Shown in pieces: positions 34,670 to 44,000 of a DNA stretch of 64,000 nucleotides. Below the pieces are notes generated by a model. The model had not been told where the DNA came from. It worked only from the letters and a program-made list of their open reading frames with translations, and searched no databases. Source of the stretch: Winogradskya humida (GTDB taxonomy: Bacteria > Actinomycetota > Actinomycetes > Mycobacteriales > Micromonosporaceae); contig NZ_BOMN01000144.1 of NCBI RefSeq assembly GCF_016862215.1, forward strand, positions 1 to 64,000, read 5' to 3'. Positions within the stretch are counted from its first letter, which is position 1. Each line of letters starts with the position of its first letter. The translations under genes were made by a program, and so were the position numbers.

Positions 34670-35899
34670 TCACCAGCGGAATTCGAGTGCGAGCGGGCCG
34701 CGTACATTGATGGATTTCCGGAGTGGAATGTGCTGGCCGGGCGTGGCATGCAGGCCGGGCAGGCGTTCCGTCAGGATCTGGAGCGCGATGCGACCCTGCG
34801 CGCGAGCGGGCCCGGCACCGACACACGTGTGGAGACCCGCACCGAACGAGAAGTGGCGCGACGGCTTGCGGGTCACGTCGAACCGGCCGGCGTCGGGGTA
34901 ACGGTCCTCGTCCCGGTTGGCCGACGAGAACACCACCAGCACATCGGCACCCTGCGGAATCTCGGCACCGCCCAGCTCGACCGCCCGGGTGGTCCGGCGG
35001 AACATCGTCGGGATCGGCGTCTCGAACCGCAGCACCTCCTCGACGGCGTTGGGGATCAGCTCCGGCTCTCGGCACAGCAACTCCCACTGCTCCGGATGCG
35101 CCACCAGCAAACGCAGCGCGCTGCCGATCAGGTCGGCGGTGGTGATGTGGCTGGCCCCGAACGTGCTGCTGAGCGTGGTGACCAGCTCGGCCTCCCGGTC
35201 GTCGTCCAGCGGCCCGTCCACCGGCGCCAGCGCGGCGACGACATCGCTGATCAGGTCGCCTTCCGGGGCGTCACGGCGGCGGCGCACGTACCCGGCGACG
35301 AGGTTCTTGAAGATGACCACCCGCTTGGCGGCCTCCACCTCGTCCTCCTCGGTGAGATCGACGTCGCCGAGCGAGAACGAAGCCTCACTGCCGCCCTTGA
35401 CGGTCGCCACGTCGTCCGGCGCGAACCCGAACAACGCCGCGGCTGTCTCCGCCGGCAATGGTGCCGCGAACCGGGTGACCAGGTCGGCGCCACCATCGCC
35501 GATGAACGAGTCCACCAGCGCCCCGGCCCGCCTCCGGATCTCCGGCTCCATGCCCTTGACCCGGCCACTCGCGGTCAGATGCCTGGTGTACGGCTGCCGC
35601 AGCCGCCGATGCACCTCCCCGTCGGACGTCACGTGGTCCGGCACCATCGGGAAGCCGCCGGCCAGCACCGTCAGCGTCGCCGGATACAGCTGCCGGATCG
35701 CCCGCAGACTGTTGACCGACGAGAACCCCTCCGGGTCCTTCAGAATCGCCTCGACGTCCCGGAACCGCGTGACCACCCAGGCGTCCAGCCGCGGCGAATA
35801 GAAGACCGGCTCGTCACGGCGAGCCTGAACGTAGAACGGGTAGGGATCGTCGGAGTGCGCTCCGAGCGGGTCATAGCTCGTGGCGAGTTCACTGACCAT
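34670..35899 (-). CDS. Cytochrome P450 with atypical I-helix
   Basis: About 409 residues, a soluble class I actinobacterial P450. The heme-cysteine loop is HFSFGAGLHTCVGAGPAR, and the ExxR helix is EEVLRFETP. The I-helix reads FGASHITTADLIG where most bacterial P450s have AGHETTANLIG, so the conserved acid before Thr is isoleucine; proton delivery may be altered. No ferredoxin or reductase gene is adjacent. Preceded by 20 bases by an SCO6745-family gene and followed at 14 bases by the BMP importer, suggesting one operon. The substrate is unknown, possibly the imported compound. The start at 35899 gives the normal P450 N-terminus. Confidence 0.92.
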   Translation of the reverse strand: MVSELATSYDPLGAHSDDPYPFYVQARRDEPVFYSPRLDAWVVTRFRDVEAILKDPEGFSSVNSLRAIRQLYPATLTVLAGGFPMVPDHVTSDGEVHRRLRQPYTRHLTASGRVKGMEPEIRRRAGALVDSFIGDGGADLVTRFAAPLPAETAAALFGFAPDDVATVKGGSEASFSLGDVDLTEEDEVEAAKRVVIFKNLVAGYVRRRRDAPEGDLISDVVAALAPVDGPLDDDREAELVTTLSSTFGASHITTADLIGSALRLLVAHPEQWELLCREPELIPNAVEEVLRFETPIPTMFRRTTRAVELGGAEIPQGADVLVVFSSANRDEDRYPDAGRFDVTRKPSRHFSFGAGLHTCVGAGPARAQGRIALQILTERLPGLHATPGQHIPLRKSINVRGPLALEFRW

Positions 35900-35919
35900 C
35901 CATCGACAATGGACTATCG

Positions 35920-36774
35920 TCAAGCAGGAGGCAACGGCCGCAGCGGTATCGGATTGTCCTTCGGCAACACCGCCCACGTCCGCTCCGCCAACGGTCCCAG
36001 CAGCTGGACACACCGCCGCGTGGCGTCCTCCCCGAGCCGCTCCCACGGCCCGGCGGCCAGCCGGTCGGTGAGCGCTTCAACCTGCGCGTACGCCGCCCGC
36101 GCCGCAGCGGTGACCGTGCCGTCCTCTGCTATCCAGCCCCGGTCCGCCAGCCGTCGCACCGCGGCTCCCCACTGCTCATCGGTCCAGCCGCGGGCCTGCT
36201 GCATGCTGGCAGGCAGCTCCCCGCCGTCCAGCACAGCCCGCCACACCACCGACTCGCAGCCGTCCACCCCGGTGGTGAGCAGCGCCGCCACATGCCCGTC
36301 ACCCCGGTGCTCCCGCAGCACGGTCGCCGCCTGCCACAACCGGCCGAGCGCATCGTCGGGCCGGGGCAGATCGGCGTTGGCGGCGCCCAGCACCCGCCCG
36401 GGCAGCTCCACCTCGCCGGCCGCGGCCTCGAGCAATTCGGCGGCCTCGGCCACCTCCGTGCCCTTCAGAAGATCGTCGAGCGCAGCGCGGGCACCCTCGA
36501 GCCGGGCGACCAGAACCGCTTCCGGGCTGGCCCTGCTCCACACATCCGGCAACGCCCGCGCGACCATCGCCGGCGCAAACCCGAAGAACGCCGCCGTCAC
36601 CGGCCCGGCCCCCACCGCCCCGAGCGGCGCCGCCCGGCCCGCGAAATACCCCCGCCAGAACCCCTTGAGCCCAGCATCCACAAGCGCTGCCCGAGCCGCC
36701 GGAGCAAAATACGTAACAGCATGAAGCGGCTCGAACAACGACCACACCCGCCGCGGCACCTCCATTGGCGTCAT
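35920..36774 (-). CDS. SCO6745-family protein (helix-rich, winged-helix-like)
   Basis: About 284 residues, alpha-helical. The N-terminal segment VWSLFEPLHAVTYFAPAARAAL and the C-terminal WTDEQWGAAVRRLADRGWI plus GTVTAAARAAYAQVEALTDR are typical of what I recognise as the SCO6745 family, in which a winged-helix-like C-terminal part is predicted. Its function is unknown. It lies 20 bases upstream of the P450 gene and is probably co-transcribed. An ATG four codons upstream (36786) is an alternative start. Confidence 0.7.
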   Translation of the reverse strand: MTPMEVPRRVWSLFEPLHAVTYFAPAARAALVDAGLKGFWRGYFAGRAAPLGAVGAGPVTAAFFGFAPAMVARALPDVWSRASPEAVLVARLEGARAALDDLLKGTEVAEAAELLEAAAGEVELPGRVLGAANADLPRPDDALGRLWQAATVLREHRGDGHVAALLTTGVDGCESVVWRAVLDGGELPASMQQARGWTDEQWGAAVRRLADRGWIAEDGTVTAAARAAYAQVEALTDRLAAGPWERLGEDATRRCVQLLGPLAERTWAVLPKDNPIPLRPLPPA

Positions 36775-36805
36775 ACCAGCACCCAACGCGACCCGGACCC
36801 CCTGG

Positions 36806-37141
36806 TCAAGCCCCCTCGGCGTGGCTCAGTCGATTGATCACCTCATCGACGGTGAAATCCCACCCCGTCAACCGCTGCCCACTCCAATTGATCCCGACCC
36901 GGAAGTCATCCTTGGCCAGATCGGGCAAGGCCGCATCCCGCCAATGCTCCAACGGCATCGAACCCACCCGGAACTCCGGCCCCCACAACGCAGCGGCGCG
37001 CTGCGCCCGAGCCCGCGACGACCAGTAGGGAAAGACCCGCCGGGGCGTCGGGCTGCCACTGTCATCCCTGACCCACCACACGGTCCGGTGCTGCACGATC
37101 TCCCGGAAGAACGCCGCCGCCTGAGCCCCACTGACACTCAC
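36806..37141 (-). CDS. DUF2750-like protein
   Basis: About 111 residues. AAFFREIVQHRTVWWVRDDSG, VFPYWSSRARAQRAA and INWSGQRLTGWDF are the pattern I associate with the DUF2750 family (function unknown). The GTG start overlaps the preceding gene's stop as GTGA, so translation is coupled. It is the third small gene after the RHS toxin gene, so an accessory or orphan immunity role is possible but unproven. Confidence 0.7.
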   Translation of the reverse strand: MSVSGAQAAAFFREIVQHRTVWWVRDDSGSPTPRRVFPYWSSRARAQRAAALWGPEFRVGSMPLEHWRDAALPDLAKDDFRVGINWSGQRLTGWDFTVDEVINRLSHAEGA

Positions 37142-37728
37142 CCGGCCACGGCCGACGTCGCCGTTTCGAAGATGATCGGACCGCTGACGGCCGCTGTCCC
37201 GCCGAGGGTCCGGCACCGGGCCAGGTCCCGCTCATCGAACAGGACAACCAGCGAGTCCGGGTGATACCAGACGGCGCCGTCCGAACCGATCTCCCCGAGC
37301 GCGATCACCACCCGTCGGCCCTCGGAAAACCCGAGCCGGATCCCCCACAGGCTTTCTGGAACACCGGTCTCGCTCACCTGCCAACCGAAGTCCACGGCCT
37401 CCACGACCCGGCCGATCGCCGCCGCCCACGCCGTCGACATCGCCGGAACGAGCACAGTGTCGTCGCCCTCGTAGTACGGCTCCGCGGTCGAGACCGACAG
37501 ACCCTCGACCCGGTCATCGCGGTCCCAGGTGACGGCGATGACCCCGTTGCCGAAGCGCATGAACAACTCGAAGTCGACCTGATGAATGTCGCCGTCCTGG
37601 GGATCGGCATAACCCGCAAAGGCGCTCTGGCCATACGCCACGTCTTCCAAGCATCCTCCGACCAGCGCGGATCGCAGCTCAGCGATCCGCGCCCGGTCGG
37701 TGCGCAGAACAGGACCGGTCAATGGCAA
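37138..37728 (-). CDS. Hypothetical protein in RHS immunity region
   Basis: About 196 residues, no recognised domain. It is acidic and soluble, with beta-rich segments such as QVDFELFMRFGNGVIAVTWD, VLVPAMSTAWAAAIG and VVIALGEIGSDGAVWYHP. No in-frame ATG or GTG lies near the conserved-looking start; a TTG at 37728, immediately after the previous gene's stop and 6 bases after GGAG, is the best choice. The longer open frame upstream overlaps the preceding gene. Its position second after an RHS toxin suggests an immunity or accessory protein. Confidence 0.6.
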   Translation of the reverse strand: MPLTGPVLRTDRARIAELRSALVGGCLEDVAYGQSAFAGYADPQDGDIHQVDFELFMRFGNGVIAVTWDRDDRVEGLSVSTAEPYYEGDDTVLVPAMSTAWAAAIGRVVEAVDFGWQVSETGVPESLWGIRLGFSEGRRVVIALGEIGSDGAVWYHPDSLVVLFDERDLARCRTLGGTAAVSGPIIFETATSAVAG

Positions 37729-37729
37729 C

Positions 37730-38029
37730 CTAGTCTCCGATGAACCAGAGATAGAGGTGCGATCCCTGCTCGACCTGCCTGCAGAGCACTTCAATTTCGG
37801 AAGCGGTTTCCTCGCCCACCATGTCACGCACGGATTGGTCTGCCACCTCCAGGAGAAGCCTTCCCACCTGTCGTTCGTTGAAGGCTGTGTCCGCATAGGG
37901 CAGCAGACCGCCGAGGCACGGAAACCTTGCCTGATCGATCTGCGCCAGCGCATCTGACCAGGGGATCCCTCGCGATGATCCGTGCGTCACGATCTCACCC
38001 AGCTCACTGCGCACCTGCAGACCGATCAT
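37730..38029 (-). CDS. Putative immunity protein of the RHS toxin
   Basis: 99 residues, acidic, no recognised domain. The ATG at 38029 has GAGGAG 8 bases upstream and lies 10 bases after the RHS stop, so it is the first gene after the toxin tip. That is the standard place for a cognate immunity gene in polymorphic toxin systems. The helical segments FNERQVGRLLLEVADQSVRD and ETASEIEVLCRQVEQG are consistent with a small binding protein. The assignment rests on position. Confidence 0.6.
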   Translation of the reverse strand: MIGLQVRSELGEIVTHGSSRGIPWSDALAQIDQARFPCLGGLLPYADTAFNERQVGRLLLEVADQSVRDMVGEETASEIEVLCRQVEQGSHLYLWFIGD

Positions 38030-38039
38030 CAGGAACTCC

Positions 38040-41000
38040 TCAGTTCGGGTGGACACTTTCCACGTTGCCATTGTTGACCCACACCGCCACTGAATGGAGG
38101 TCGTTGCCGTCAGCGTCATAACCGATCGGGTGCCGGCTCTTGATGTCCAAAACGTGCCGATGAGCAGCACCGGTACCGAGGTTCATGTTATCCATCGGCT
38201 TCTTCATCGCCAGCTTTGCCCAGTTACGGATGTGACCCGGCGTGACCCAGTCCTCGAATTTTGACCGGTCGGACCACTTCCAGGCATCCGGGTGATTCGC
38301 GTCGTGGCGGGGAAGGATGTGCTGGTTCATCTGCTTGTTGGAGATGTTGCCGGCTCCGCAGTTGTGGACGAGGACCGGAGTGTTGCCGGCCAGGACGTAG
38401 TACGTGTGGATGTCCTGGACCGTGAGGTTGTGGACCGTGGTGTGCTTGCTCCAGTGCCGCGTGGCGCGGATCGTGAGTTGTCTGCCGTCCGTGGTGGTGA
38501 CGTGGTCCCCAGGCCGGAGCTTCGCAGCGTCGACCCACTCGGACTTGTCGGCATTCCAGAACGGGTGCGCAGCGGTCGCTGTGACGCGGGCTCTGCCGTG
38601 CTCCGTGGCGATTGTCAGGGTGACCAAGTCGCGGTCGCCGGTTCCGGTGATCGTGCGGGTGACCGGCTCACTCTCGGTGTCGGCCTCTTCGGGGGCGCCG
38701 GCCAGGACCTTGTCGCCGACGTCGATGTCTTCGATGGGTTTGGTGCTGCCGTCGGCCATCAGGACGAGCGTTCCGGCCGCGAAGCTGTTGCTGACGCAGT
38801 CGGCGCCGGTGCGGGAGGTCAGCCCCTTGCCCACCTTGTTACCGACGAAGGCCTCTACGCCCAGGGCGGTCAGGTTGCCGGCGCACGTGGCTCCGGAAGT
38901 GCCCTGGCCACAGCCGGCGGCGTCCTGGACCTGGCCGCAGGCGCCCTTGCTGCCGCCGTAGCCGCAGTCTTCCATCTTGTCGAACAGCTCACCCGCCTGC
39001 TTGGCCTTGTTCTCCAGGCTCTTGCAGGCGCCCTCGCTGTCACCGGAGGAGCAGTCGTCGAGCTCGGCGTATGTGTTGAGGCTTTCCTTGACGCTGCCCT
39101 TGACGTGGTCGACGAACGCCGAGCCGAACTCCTTGGCCGGCTTCTTGGCGTCGCTGACCGCGTTCTTGATGCCGTCGCCCACAGCGTCGATGCCGTCGCC
39201 GATGGCGTCGGCGGCGTCCGAGAGGAAGTTGTGGCCGTCGAGTTCGACGTTGGAGATGGGGTTGCCGCCGGCGAAGGCGTAGCGGTTGCCGGTGTAGGGG
39301 TCGGCGGCCAGGCCGAGGTCGGCGAGGGCGCCGTTGTAGTTGTCGCGGGAGAGGAACTGGTTGATGCCGGGGTCGTAGTCGCGGAAACCCATGTCGTAGT
39401 CGCCGCTGGCCTGGTCGTAGCGCTTGCTCTGGAAACGGTACGAGTTGTACGGCACCTTGTCGGGGTTCTCGGGGTTGCTCGCGTCGGGCTTATCGGCACC
39501 GGTGAACTGGCTCGCGTCGTTCTTGCCGTAGGCGGTGTAGCCGTACGTGGCCCGCCCGTCGCCCTTGTCGTCGGTGATCTGCTCGATGTCCGACTGGCCG
39601 TCGTAACCGGTGTAGGAGTCTTCCTTGGTGTCGTCGGCGTTCGTCTTGATCTGCGAGAGCAGACCGCCGCCGGGGCCGCGCTGGTACGACTTGACGACCT
39701 TGGTGCCCTCCAGCTCCGCGGACACGTCCTTGGTGAGGCCGAGGTACGCGTACGTGGTGGTCTTGCCGCCGTAGGTTCGGGTGGACATCCGGTCGAGCGG
39801 GTCGTACTTGTAGTCGGTGGTCTTGTCGCCCGGGTTCTTGACGTTCTTGACCACGTGGTCGAAGCCGTCGTACGTGTAGCTCTCCAGCGTGGTGCCGGCC
39901 GATGTGATGGTCTTGAGCCGGCCGTACGGGTCATAGGCGTAGCTCGCCGTGGCGCTGCCCACCGCCGCGGATTCGAGCCGGTTCTTCTTGTACGTGTACG
40001 CGGTGGTCGTGCCGCCGACCGTCTGGCTGATGACGTTGGAGTTCGCGTCGTGCACGTAGCTCTCGGTCGACGCGCCGCTGCCGGTCTTGGTGACCGTGCG
40101 GACCCGGTCCTGCGGGTCGTACGCGTACGTGCTGGTCGTGTCCAGGTACGCCGTCTTGTTGTCGGCGTTCTGCTTGTGCTGGACGTCCTTGGACTTCTGC
40201 CCGTTCGCGGCGTACTCGTAGGTGTGCTGGTTGACCACCGTGCCGTCGGACTTCTTCTCCACCGTGCTGCGGCTGGCGCCGTTGAGGAAGTAGTCGCTGG
40301 TGACGACGTTGTTGTTGCCCTTGGTCTCGGTGTCGACCTCACCGCGTTTCGTGTACGCGTACTTCGTGTACTTCGGCTTCGGGTCGTCGAGCGTCTCCGC
40401 GTTCTTGATCTCGGTGACCAGGTCGCGCTGCGGCTCGTAGGTGTACGACGAGACCTGCAGGTCGTGGGTGCGCCGTTTGAGCAGGTCGTTGGGCTCGTAC
40501 TCGAAGGTGGTGGTGTTCTTGACCGTGGAGCCGTTCTTCTCCTCGAGACCGGCGACCCGGTTGACGCCGTCGTAACCCACGGCGTACGTGCCGATGGCCG
40601 CGCCCGAGGTGTTGTCGAGCATCTGGGTCAGGTTGCCGTTGACGTCGTAACTGAAGGCGAAGTCCTTGGCGGGGGTTCCGGAGCCGGCGCCGTTGTCGTT
40701 CGTCGACTTTCGCTTGCCGTCGGGGAAGTACGTCCACGTCATCTGCCGGGTCGTCGCCCCGGTCGTGCTGATCGCCCTGGACGTCTGCGAGCCGTTGTCG
40801 TCGTAGTCGTACGTCGTCGTGATGTTCCACGGCGCGTCCTGCGAGGTCTTGACCCAGCCGTTGTCGAAGTACGTCTGCACGGTGTCGTTGCGCACCGTCT
40901 CGTTCTCCGACGGCGGGGCGGAGACCCGCTCCAACTGTCCGACCTTGTTGTACGTGTACTTCGTGACCGCCGGCGTCTTGAACCTGGTGTCGGCCTTGTC

Positions 41001-44000
41001 GTACGGCTGCTGAACCTCGCTCGCCCGGTTGAGCTTGTCGTAGAGCGTGACGGTGGTGAAGTCCTCGGTATCCCCGGTGGTGTCCACGCCACGCGGGCTC
41101 TCGGCGCGGTTCTGGTTGCCGGCCTCGTCGTAGCCGTAGCGGGTGGTCCGGTAGACGCCGGCTGAGTACGGCACGCGCTTCTCGACGACGGCGTTGCGCT
41201 CGTCGTACTTCGTGTACGAGCGGTTGCCGTCCTGGTCGTACGACTCGGTGGGGTTGCCGTCCTTGTCGTACTCCTGGCCGGTGGTGTTCCCCTTGGCGTC
41301 GATGGTGGTCTTGAGCCGGTGGTTCAGGTCGTAGGTGAACTTCGTCGTGTAGTCCGTGGTGTCCGCGGTGGCGTTCTTGCGCTGGTCGTACTGCGCGACG
41401 ACGTTGCCGGCCAGGTCGTAGGTCGCACTGACCCGCCCGTTGAGGGCGTCGACGACGTCGGTGACCTGGTTCAGCTCGTTGTAGACGTAGCTGGTGACGA
41501 AGTCCTGGGTGTCGGCCGGGGTCAGGGTTCCCTTCGGCTCGGTGACCCGGCTGAGATTGCCGACCTGGTCGTACTCGTACTTCGTGGTCGGCGCGTCGGC
41601 GGTCGTCGTGTCCTTGGGCGTGGCGACCGTGCTCTGCCGGTCGAGCGCGTCGTACGTGGCGGTGGTCTTCGCCCCGGTCGGCGACGTCGTCTGCAGCACG
41701 TTGTCGTTGGCGTCGTAGCTCGGCGCCGGCGTGGTGATGTAACGCCCGGCCGTGGCGTCCTTGGGGACCTGGGTGGTCAGCGGCCGGCGGAACCCGTCGT
41801 ACGTGTAGGTCGACGTCTTGGTATTGGCGTCCGTGACCGTGAGGACGTCACCGGTCGCGGAGTACGTGTACTTGGTGGGGTTCGTCAGCGCGTCGGTGAT
41901 CGTCTTCGGGTAGCCCACGACGTCGTAGTCGGTGAACCCGGTGACGTTCTCGTTGGCGTCCGTCGTGGTGAGCATGCGCCCGGCGCTGTCGTAGGTGTAG
42001 CTGGTCGCGTAGTCGCCGGCGGTCGTGGTCGCCGTGCCCTTCGGGTCGGTCACCGAGGTCAGGTTGCCGACCGTGTCGTACGCGAACAGCCAGCGCCGCC
42101 CCTCCGGTGACACCTTCTCCGTGAGGTCCGCGGTGTGCCCGGCGAGCCCGAACTGGTAGCCCATCCGCGTGGACGGCGTGTTGTTCTTGTTGGCCTCCGG
42201 GTCACGCATCTCCAGCGGGTATCCGGTGGTCTGGTCGAAACGCCAGGTGGTCACCGCGCCCCCGGGCTCGTCGAGACGGGTGACGTTGTTGTCGGCGTCC
42301 CAGCCGAGCAGGGTCGTGCTCTGCTTGGCGTCGACGATCCGGGTGACCCGGCCGTAGCCGTCCATGGCGTTCTCGGTGATGCGGCCCTTGGCGTCGGTGA
42401 CCGTCGACGTGACCGCTCCGCTGGCGGCACCGTCCGGGTCGGCGTACTCGAAGAACATGGGCTTGTTGAGCCGGTCGGTGACCGTGTTGACCTTGCCCTG
42501 CTGGAACGCGTCCCCGGGCTCGTTGTAGGCGACCTTGGTGCCGCTGGACGCCCGCGGGTCGGTGACCTTGGTCAGCCGTGCGTTCTGGGCACCTTCGGAC
42601 TCGTCGTAGGCGAACGTGAACGTCTTGATCTTGTACGGGTCGGCCGCGTCGGCGACCTCGCGCAGCAGCCCGGTGTCGCTGTAGACGAACGACACCCGGC
42701 GGCCACTGATGTCGGTGATCGCCTTGACCTGGTCGATGATGGCCGGGTTCTGCAGGTCGGTCAGCGACTGCTTGGTGCCGTCGACGTACGCCTCATAGCT
42801 GTCCCCCGCCGCGTAGTAGTCCAGCGTCAGCGTGCGGCGGCTCGCCGGGTCGGTCAGGTAACGCAGCACGCTCGTGGTGCGGTTGTTCACGGTGCGGCGC
42901 TCGTACGTGAAGGTCAGCTTGTTGCCGTTGCGCTCGCGGACCGCGGTCTGGAAACCCTGCTCGTCGAAGACGAACTGGCTGCGGTCCGGGCGGGTCATCG
43001 TCCACGCCTGCGTGGTGTCGCCGCTGTTGGTGCGCTGCAGATACATGTGCACGCCGGACGGCTGGACGTATCGCCAGTCGGCGGTGCTGGTGCTGTCGTG
43101 CTTGTCGAGGTTGAACAGGTGCGTCGTGCCGTCGCCGTCGGTCATCGCGACCTGCTGCGGCCAGGTGGTGGTGCCGCCGCGGAACTCCAGGGGCGAGCCG
43201 AGGCGTACGACGCTGGAGGTCGACAGCGACCAGCCCAGGCCGGCGTACGAGGTGGAGGTGTCCTGGCTGTTGTAGGTGAGCCGGACGAACGTCGACACAC
43301 CCTGGCTGGGATTGCTGATCGGGTTGTAGCCGACCACCGCGTTGCCCGAGAACTGGTTGACCATCACGGTCGCACCGGCACCCGCGCCGCCCCCGGCGTA
43401 GTGGTAGAACTTCTCGAGCCCGAGCTGGTCGGAGGTCGGGTCCTCCACGGCGACGCTCTGGTCGAGCGGCTCGATGGTCGTGGTCTGTGACAGCCACTGC
43501 CCTGTGGTCTTGTTGCGCAGCTCCCACTTCAGGACGTACGGCTCGCGGCGGTCACCGTCGTCGCCGGAGTCGGGCGCCTTGACGGTCGCGGTCACGGTGA
43601 CCACGCCGCCCGGTGCCTGCGCCGAGGGCAGCGGCGTCTCGATCCGGTTTCCGGCGGTCGTGACATCGGTGCCGTCCTGACGCTGCCAGCGGTAGGACAC
43701 CACCCAGTCGGCGGGCGACCAGACCGCGCCGGTGGTGTTGGTCAGCGTGACCGGCACCAGATACTGGTCGGCGGGGATCATCCGGCCCGGCGTGGTGGGT
43801 GCGTAGTAGGTGCTGGTGCTGTCCGGCGCGGTGTAGACGACGCGCAGCCGGGGACGCAGCGCCGGCTCCTGCGCCTCGGCGGACAGGAACAGCGACCGCT
43901 GCTCGTTGCCGGCCTCGTTGGCGACCTTGATGACCACGCCCTTGTTGGTGCTGGGCGTGTCGACCCAGCGCTGCACGAGCGGCCCGGCGTCCCACTGGGT

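Noticed and set aside
38292..41165. A 957-codon open frame antisense to the RHS gene
   Set aside because: It mirrors the repetitive, GC-rich YD-repeat region, has Val/Arg-rich low-complexity translation and no domain; the RHS frame on the other strand is unmistakable.
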